NCBI GenBank assembly: GCA_002428445.1
Contig: DIWJ01000051.1
Coordinates: 1-17,979 of the forward strand
DNA from: Syntrophaceae bacterium UBA6109
Lineage (GTDB): Bacteria > Desulfobacterota > Syntrophia > Syntrophales > UBA6109
Reading direction: 5' to 3'
DNA length: 17,979 nt
Positions 14,882 to 17,979 of the stretch are shown here, piece after piece. The notes below the pieces were generated by a model. It ran no database searches and was not told the origin of the DNA. It saw nothing but the letters and a program-made list of their open reading frames with translations. The stretch's first letter is position 1, and every line of letters starts with the position of its first letter. The position numbers and the translations under genes were made by a program.

Positions 14882-15379
14882 ATGAACCGCGAAAATATTT
14901 TGGCTACCATTGCGGATCTCAAGGCGGAATTAAACAATATTGAAGCCACAAAACAGCAAATTGAAAGTTCGCTTAATGGGCTTACTCAACTATTGAAGTT
15001 GCTTTCTGCCAATAAAAGATCCACCACCAAGAGGTTAACGGAGCCAAAGAATGCCGTAAGCGACATCCCCACAACTACGGCTACTACCGTAGCGGCAGTA
15101 CCGGGGCTATCGATAGCAAGTGATAGGGTGCGCACTATTCTGGACAACATCACCGGAAGGTTCTCAAGGTCGGAACTTTACAAGTCCGCAAGCAATGATG
15201 GAGGCGGTCCCATTGCCCCCGGTACATTTGCCAACATATTTAGTAAGTTGATAAAAAGGAAGCAAATTGTATTGGTTGAAGGTGCACCGGGGCAGCGTGA
15301 TAGTGTTTATATGAAAACTAACGAAGCCAATGTACTTGCTGAATCATCTACATCTGAGCAAGGCAGTGCTCCTTTTTAA
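14882..15379 (+). CDS. Unrecognised protein: N-terminal coiled coil, C-terminal winged-helix-like domain
   Basis: The product is 165 residues with a clear ribosome site (GGGAGG) upstream of the ATG. I do not recognise the family. Residues about 3-43 form a coiled coil (A-D-L-K-A-E-L-N-N-I-E-A-T-K-Q-Q-I). Residues 60-76 are a Thr/Ala/Val linker. Residues about 80-150 look like a compact helical domain ending in a beta wing: S-D-R-V-R-T-I-L-D-N-I, F-S-R-S-E-L-Y-K, F-A-N-I-F-S-K-L-I-K-R-K-Q-I-V-L-V-E, then a Gly-Pro turn and S-V-Y-M-K. This layout fits a small dimeric DNA-binding protein, possibly acting on its own palindromic promoter, but that is inference. It is AT-richer than the phage genes and shares the inverted-repeat-bounded segment with dinD. 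Confidence 0.7.
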   Translation: MNRENILATIADLKAELNNIEATKQQIESSLNGLTQLLKLLSANKRSTTKRLTEPKNAVSDIPTTTATTVAAVPGLSIASDRVRTILDNITGRFSRSELYKSASNDGGGPIAPGTFANIFSKLIKRKQIVLVEGAPGQRDSVYMKTNEANVLAESSTSEQGSAPF

Positions 15380-15401
15380 GGAGCCGGAAAGGAGGTTAGA
15401 A

Positions 15402-15473
15402 TTGCGTATCTTATTAACTACGAGCGCCGCAGCTTTGCGCTGGCGGGCGGCGCGGACACAAGTAAAAAAGTAA
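15402..15473 (+). CDS. Possible 23-codon small ORF with TTG start
   Basis: AAGGAGG at 15389-15395 is followed after six bases by TTG, 22 more codons and TAA. The peptide would be basic and Ala/Arg-rich (M-R-I-L-L-T-T-S-A-A-A-L-R-W-R-A-A-R, then T-Q-V-K-K). Its stop codon forms the first bases of the terminator-like hairpin. A GCGCCGC/GCGGCGC hairpin lies inside the ORF (15424-15430 and 15447-15453). Ribosome-site quality is the main support; the ORF is too short to judge coding potential. Confidence 0.3.
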   Translation: MRILLTTSAAALRWRAARTQVKK

Positions 15474-15514
15474 AGGGAAGTGCTGAAACCCTGGCAGGCT
15501 CTCACTTCCCTTTA
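15471..15514 (+). terminator. Strong hairpin, probable transcription terminator after the coiled-coil gene
   Basis: TAAAGGGAAGTG (15471-15482) and CACTTCCCTTTA (15503-15514) are perfect 12-bp complements around a 20-base loop, which itself has a small CCTGGCAGG hairpin. The T content after the stem is modest (TTTATTCC), so it may end transcription on one strand only or act as an RNA stabiliser. It separates the first gene from dinD. Confidence 0.6.
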
Positions 15515-15645
15515 TTCCCGCATCTTTAATAGAATGCTGAGTGGTGATTGAAGTAACATTTACCCGCCGATAATGTCAAGGACTTTTTACCTCTCCGCTC
15601 AAGCATATAAACGATTAAGTAGCGTAATACCCAAAAGGAGGAAGC

Positions 15646-16503
15646 ATGTCGGACGTTACAAAGAGGAAGCAACCAGTATTAACCGGCACGGTTGATTCAC
15701 CATTTGAGAAAATAAAGCAACGTGATAACGAGGGTTCAGAGTTTTGGTCTGCGAGAGACTTAGCTAAAATACTAGAATATGAAGAGTATCGAAACTTCGC
15801 CAATGTCATTGATAATGCAATGACCGCATGTGCGAGTGCGGGGGTAAGCGTAGACGACCATTTTGTTGAAATCACCGATATGGTCCCCATAGGTTCAGGG
15901 GCAACGCGGGAAGTAAGCTCAATGTTGCTGTCACGCTACGCATGTTATCTAGTAATTCAAAATGCCGATCCATCTAAAGCAATTGTTGCACTAGGGCAAA
16001 CATATTTTGCAATACAAACCCGCAGGCAAGAGGTCTCTATGCTTGCCGTAGAAGACGAAGAAAGGTTGCTTCTACGGGTTGAGCTTACTAAGCACAACAA
16101 GCAACTTGCGGGTGCGGCTAAAGATGCTGGAGTAATAGAGTCCAAGGATTATGCTATTTTTCAAGATCACGGTTATCGTGGCCTTTACGGGATGAGCCAT
16201 CGAGAAATACATTACCGCAAGGGACTAAAAAAGAGTCAAAAGATTCTCGACCACATGGGGTCAACAGAACTGGCCGCTAATCTGTTTCGCGCCACACAAA
16301 CAGAGGAAAAATTAAAGAGAGAAAAGATCAGTGGCAAGGATAAGGCCAATCAAACACATCGTGATGTTGGGGCGAAGGTTAGGAAGACAATAGAGGAATT
16401 GGGGGGAACAATGCCCGAGGACCTTCCGACCCATGACAGCATAAAAAAGATTGAACGAAAAAGGAATAAACTTTTGTCTAAGAAAGACGAGGAAGAAGTT
16501 TGA
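15646..16503 (+). CDS. dinD: DNA-damage-inducible protein D homologue
   Basis: The 285-residue product starts after AAAAGGAGG and closely fits DinD in length (E. coli DinD is 274 residues) and sequence. Residues 18-60 (P-F-E-K-I-K-Q..F-W-S-A-R-D-L-A-K-I-L-E-Y) form the BRO-N-like start, followed by F-A-N-V-I-D-N-A-M. The middle has S-R-Y-A-C-Y-L-V-I-Q-N-A-D-P, F-A-I-Q-T-R-R-Q-E and G-Y-R-G-L-Y-G. In E. coli DinD is SOS-induced and can inhibit RecA filaments after strand exchange; it acts in the cytoplasm on DNA. Copies on phages and islands are common. I find no LexA box of the E. coli type upstream, so SOS control here is unproven. The gene is AT-richer than the phage operon and lies inside the 15-bp inverted repeats. 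Confidence 0.9.
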   Translation: MSDVTKRKQPVLTGTVDSPFEKIKQRDNEGSEFWSARDLAKILEYEEYRNFANVIDNAMTACASAGVSVDDHFVEITDMVPIGSGATREVSSMLLSRYACYLVIQNADPSKAIVALGQTYFAIQTRRQEVSMLAVEDEERLLLRVELTKHNKQLAGAAKDAGVIESKDYAIFQDHGYRGLYGMSHREIHYRKGLKKSQKILDHMGSTELAANLFRATQTEEKLKREKISGKDKANQTHRDVGAKVRKTIEELGGTMPEDLPTHDSIKKIERKRNKLLSKKDEEEV

Positions 16504-16520
16504 ATTCCACAGGACTAAAT

Positions 16521-16535
16521 CCAAACTGAGACACT
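16521..16535 (-). repeat. Right 15-bp inverted repeat of the dinD cassette
   Basis: CCAAACTGAGACACT is the exact reverse complement of 14715-14729. It starts 18 bases after the dinD stop and its outer four bases overlap the right copy of the direct repeat. Confidence 0.7.
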
Positions 16536-16582
16536 CCTCAGAAGAACATTCGGGTCGTATCAGGAGAATGTTTGGGTCGTAT
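16532..16582. repeat. Diverged direct repeat, right copy
   Basis: This is the partner of 14641-14692, in the same orientation, with GGGTCGTAT motifs at 16552-16560 and 16574-16582. The copies differ mostly in the spacer between the two motifs, as expected if the motifs are what is conserved. Confidence 0.7.
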
Positions 16583-16636
16583 GGAGAGACATGCGAGGTG
16601 GGATGGAGGTGTCTGCCCTTGGAGCGCGTGCGACTA

Positions 16637-16660
16637 TTCGATTCCCATACACTTCCGCCA
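16637..16660 (+). other. selC: tRNA-Sec (selC) 3' fragment, candidate attachment site
   Basis: TTCGATT (16637-16643) is a standard T-loop. It is followed by five T-stem bases (CCCAT), eight acceptor bases (ACACTTCC), G and CCA. The 8-nt acceptor arm plus G73 is peculiar to tRNA-Sec, and the last bases CTTCCGCCA equal those of E. coli selC. The five bases before the loop (GACTA) do not pair with CCCAT, and no 5' acceptor half (GGAAGTGT) occurs nearby, so the tRNA is not complete. A 3' fragment of this kind is the usual mark of an integrase-made attachment site; selC is a well-known target for phages and islands. Confidence 0.65.
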
Positions 16661-16697
16661 TTTTATTAAAAGCATTCAAGCACTTAACTTTTCAAAA

Positions 16698-16718
16698 CGA
16701 TCCGATACCGATCCGATA
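16698..16718. repeat. Tandem 10-bp direct repeat
   Basis: CGATCCGATA occurs at 16698-16707 and again at 16709-16718 with one base between, giving an 11-base period, one helical turn. It may be a protein-binding site such as an integrase arm site; the position 38 bases from the tRNA fragment fits that idea. Confidence 0.45.
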
Positions 16719-16724
16719 GGAGCT

Positions 16725-16794
16725 CCCGCACCCCCTTAACGGGGAATCGATCTTGATGGGTCCTTCCGAAACGGTTGGGCCCGCGGGTTTTTTT
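16725..16794 (+). terminator. Branched RNA structure ending in T-tract, probable terminator
   Basis: An outer stem CCCGC (16725-16729)/GCGGG (16783-16787) encloses two hairpins: CCCC/GGGG (16732-16744) and GGGTCC/GGGCCC with an inner CCG-AAA-CGG (16758-16782). Seven T residues follow directly (16788-16794). It could terminate transcription arriving from the original selC gene or from dinD. A three-way junction is more complex than an ordinary intrinsic terminator, so a regulatory role is possible. Confidence 0.5.
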
Positions 16795-16879
16795 GTTTAC
16801 AAAAATATCGTAATGTAGGATATTAAACAAATAAGAGTTGGGAAATTTTACCTATATTGTTCGATAGTCAGGGGATCGC

Positions 16880-17149
16880 ATGAATTGCTACATTGTCACA
16901 TTTCAGCCGAACTCTGAAGCTTCTAGGGCAAAAATCGTCGAAAAATTGAAGTCCTTTGCTTGGTATTGCCCGATACATAACTATTGCTGGGCTATAAAAA
17001 CTGACAAAACTGCTGTTTCTGTCCGCGAAGAAGTGGATAGTGTCATGGATGCTAGCGAAAGGATATTTGTAATAAAATCGGGGATTGAAGCAGCATGGCG
17101 GAATACATACGGCGAAAAGAATAGCGAGTGGTTAAAGAAAAACTTATGA
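16880..17149 (+). CDS. Small protein, possible Cas2/VapD-like fold
   Basis: The 89-residue product begins with a beta strand (M-N-C-Y-I-V-T-F) and a loop, then helix R-A-K-I-V-E-K-L-K-S-F, strand H-N-Y-C-W-A-I-K-T, helix V-R-E-E-V-D-S-V-M and strand R-I-F-V-I-K-S, and ends in a helical tail. This beta-alpha-beta-beta-alpha-beta order and the size fit the ferredoxin-like Cas2/VapD group, which includes stand-alone ribonucleases and toxins, as well as annotated 'SinR-like' small proteins. No CRISPR array or other cas gene is present. An AGGGGA precedes the ATG. The last codons overlap the next gene by four bases (ATGA), so the two products are made together. The family call is tentative and based on secondary-structure pattern only. 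Confidence 0.6.
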   Translation: MNCYIVTFQPNSEASRAKIVEKLKSFAWYCPIHNYCWAIKTDKTAVSVREEVDSVMDASERIFVIKSGIEAAWRNTYGEKNSEWLKKNL

Positions 17150-17574
17150 GCGAAGATCAACCCCGTAGTCACAGCGATCAAAATCCGGTTCGAATTCGCC
17201 GTGGTCGAGTTCACTCTGTGGATCTTTATGAGATCAAGGATAGTGAATTAGACTTGCTTGAGAAAGGATCACCTGTTGACGTACAATTAAAATTTGCGAT
17301 TTTCTTGTTATCGATTGCTTTTACGAGCATAGTCTGCCTGTCGACAGCTACATTTAGGTACGAGGTGATTCGTAGTTCGTTTCTTTTTGTCTCTATACTT
17401 GGGATCTTACTAGGTGCGTATCTTTTAATTTGCTGGTACCGTTCAAAACAGTCAATAAGTACTGTGGTAACGTTGATTAGAAAACGTATGCCGATGGACG
17501 ATACTGCACAGGTACCCGATACAAGCGAGAAGCCATCAGATGACAAAACAGCCCCTCGTGGTCCGATGGTGTGA
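17146..17574 (+). CDS. Two-helix membrane protein coupled to the Cas2-like gene
   Basis: The ATG at 17146-17148 overlaps the preceding stop (ATGA), which fixes the start better than an in-frame GTG 18 bases earlier. The product has 142 residues. A basic N-terminal part carries I-R-R-G-R-V-H-S-V-D-L-Y-E-I, then an acidic helix E-L-D-L-L-E-K-G-S-P. Two hydrophobic segments follow: residues about 50-70 (F-A-I-F-L-L-S-I-A-F) and 79-100 (F-L-F-V-S-I-L-G-I-L-L-G-A-Y-L-L). They are followed by a basic W-Y-R-S-K segment and a Pro/Asp-rich, probably disordered cytoplasmic tail. There is no signal peptide or catalytic motif. Two-helix proteins paired with small cytoplasmic proteins are frequent as effectors in defence and toxin operons, but no function is known to me for this one. 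Confidence 0.7.
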   Translation: MSEDQPRSHSDQNPVRIRRGRVHSVDLYEIKDSELDLLEKGSPVDVQLKFAIFLLSIAFTSIVCLSTATFRYEVIRSSFLFVSILGILLGAYLLICWYRSKQSISTVVTLIRKRMPMDDTAQVPDTSEKPSDDKTAPRGPMV

Positions 17575-17620
17575 CTTTAGATCTGCTCTTGCTGCGCCAT
17601 TGAAGTAAGTTGGCGTTCTT

Positions 17621-17911
17621 CTATTCCCTAGTAATCAGGGACTTCTTGTATACGTAGACTGCTTTTGGTGTGATCCCGCCACCAATACCGCCATCCAACC
17701 CGAGCGTGAGCAAGGCTTTTTCGACCGCTCGCGCCCCCTCTTCCGTCTCCGTATAGTCATATGCCCATGCGCCTGTGCGCTGTACGTTGTGGTCACCGAA
17801 TAGTCTCTGTTCAGGGTTTGTAGCGATTCCCACATACCAGTTGTTCCAAGGGCCACCATGACTATTGATGTATTGGAGTAGAAAATCATAGACACCCTGA
17901 GGTGTGTTCAT
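17621..17911 (-). CDS. Small GIY-YIG-like protein
   Basis: The ATG at 17909-17911 has AGGAGGTC just upstream and gives 96 residues; the frame extends 57 bases further but without such a site. N-W-Y-V-G-I-A-T-N-P-E-Q-R-L-F (residues 24-38), His41, Ala60-Arg61 with Glu64, and a late G-L-D-G-G-I-G-G-G resemble small proteins related to GIY-YIG nucleases: Y-V-G, a following Arg (36) and a Glu (64) are the usual catalytic positions. The first GIY strand is replaced by a longer helix, so activity is uncertain. It is convergent with the membrane-protein gene, with only 46 bases between them and no clear terminator. It is a solitary gene in this window. Confidence 0.6.
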   Translation of the reverse strand: MNTPQGVYDFLLQYINSHGGPWNNWYVGIATNPEQRLFGDHNVQRTGAWAYDYTETEEGARAVEKALLTLGLDGGIGGGITPKAVYVYKKSLITRE

Positions 17912-17932
17912 ATGGACCTCCTGCCTTTTACG

Positions 17933-17961
17933 GTGATTAATCAAACAAAACTCCTTGTCAA
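17933..17961 (-). promoter_or_regulatory. Candidate promoter of the GIY-YIG-like gene
   Basis: On the minus strand TTGACA (17956-17961) is a perfect -35, about 45 bases before the start codon. The -10 is poor (TAATCA or TTAATC at 16-17 bases spacing), so the call is weak. Confidence 0.35.
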
Positions 17962-17979
17962 TCGGCATTGAAAATTGAC

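Larger units (their letters stand above)
16504..16879. other. Intergenic boundary region right of dinD
   Basis: No gene is supported. In order it holds the right inverted repeat (16521-16535), the right copy of the direct repeat (16532-16582), the tRNA-Sec 3' fragment (16637-16660), a tandem 10-bp repeat (16698-16718), a structured RNA ending in a T-tract (16725-16794) and an AT-rich stretch that must contain the promoter of the next operon, although I see no clear -35/-10 pair. Confidence 0.7.

Noticed and set aside
15540..15645. LexA/SOS box upstream of dinD
   Set aside because: No CTGT-N8-ACAG or Bacillus-type GAAC-N4-GTTC site is visible, and the host LexA motif is unknown.
16560..16660. 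Complete tRNA-Sec gene
   Set aside because: The 5' T-stem strand does not pair with CCCAT, and no 5' acceptor sequence complementary to ACACTTCC occurs in the preceding 100 bases, so only the 3' end is present.
16880..17149. CRISPR-Cas locus suggested by the Cas2-like protein
   Set aside because: There is no repeat-spacer array, cas1 or effector gene in the window; stand-alone Cas2-fold proteins are common.

Overview
The window reads as the late (head and tail) half of a tailed-phage genome, probably an integrated prophage or a prophage-derived island in a GC-rich bacterial chromosome. The GC-rich minus-strand block from 14446 down to about 21 is one co-oriented operon: terminase small and large subunits, Mu gp29-type portal, Mu gpI-type protease with a nested scaffold, capsid cement, major capsid protein, DUF1320 head-completion protein, gp37-like tail-terminator candidate, tail tube, tail assembly chaperone with a -1 frame extension, a 1481-residue tape measure and a tail-tip protein. 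The head genes are Mu-like. No contractile sheath gene sits between the gp37-like gene and the tube gene, so a long non-contractile tail (D3112/B3-like mosaic) is the best guess. A MuF (gp30) gene and all Mu early genes (transposase A/B, Mor) are absent from the window.

The block is broken once, between terL and portal, by an AT-richer plus-strand hemerythrin-like gene with its own promoter candidate and ribosome binding site. It looks like a moron, a late-acquired cargo gene.

Right of terS the character changes. Positions 14447-16660 are AT-richer and plus-strand. They hold an unrecognised coiled-coil/winged-helix-like gene under a palindrome-rich promoter, a possible 23-codon ORF, a strong terminator-like hairpin and a dinD homologue. 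A perfect 15-bp inverted repeat (14715-14729 and 16521-16535) brackets them, and outside it lie two diverged copies of a ~52-bp direct repeat. At 16637-16660 there is a fragment that matches the 3' end of tRNA-Sec (selC): T-loop, an 8-nt acceptor strand, G73 and CCA, but no 5' T-stem. This is what one end of an element integrated at selC should look like. I therefore infer an att site, with the phage/island to the left and older flanking DNA to the right. A structured RNA ending in seven T residues follows.

Right of the att candidate is an AT-rich accessory pair with ATGA coupling: an 89-residue protein that may have a Cas2/VapD-like fold, and a two-helix membrane protein. A convergent small gene with GIY-YIG-like features follows. 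The pair is the best candidate here for an undescribed two-gene conflict or stress system, but that is inference.

The host cannot be named from sequence alone. GC-rich phage genes, a selC fragment and a hemerythrin would fit a selenocysteine-using anaerobe or microaerophile such as a member of the former Deltaproteobacteria; this is a weak inference.
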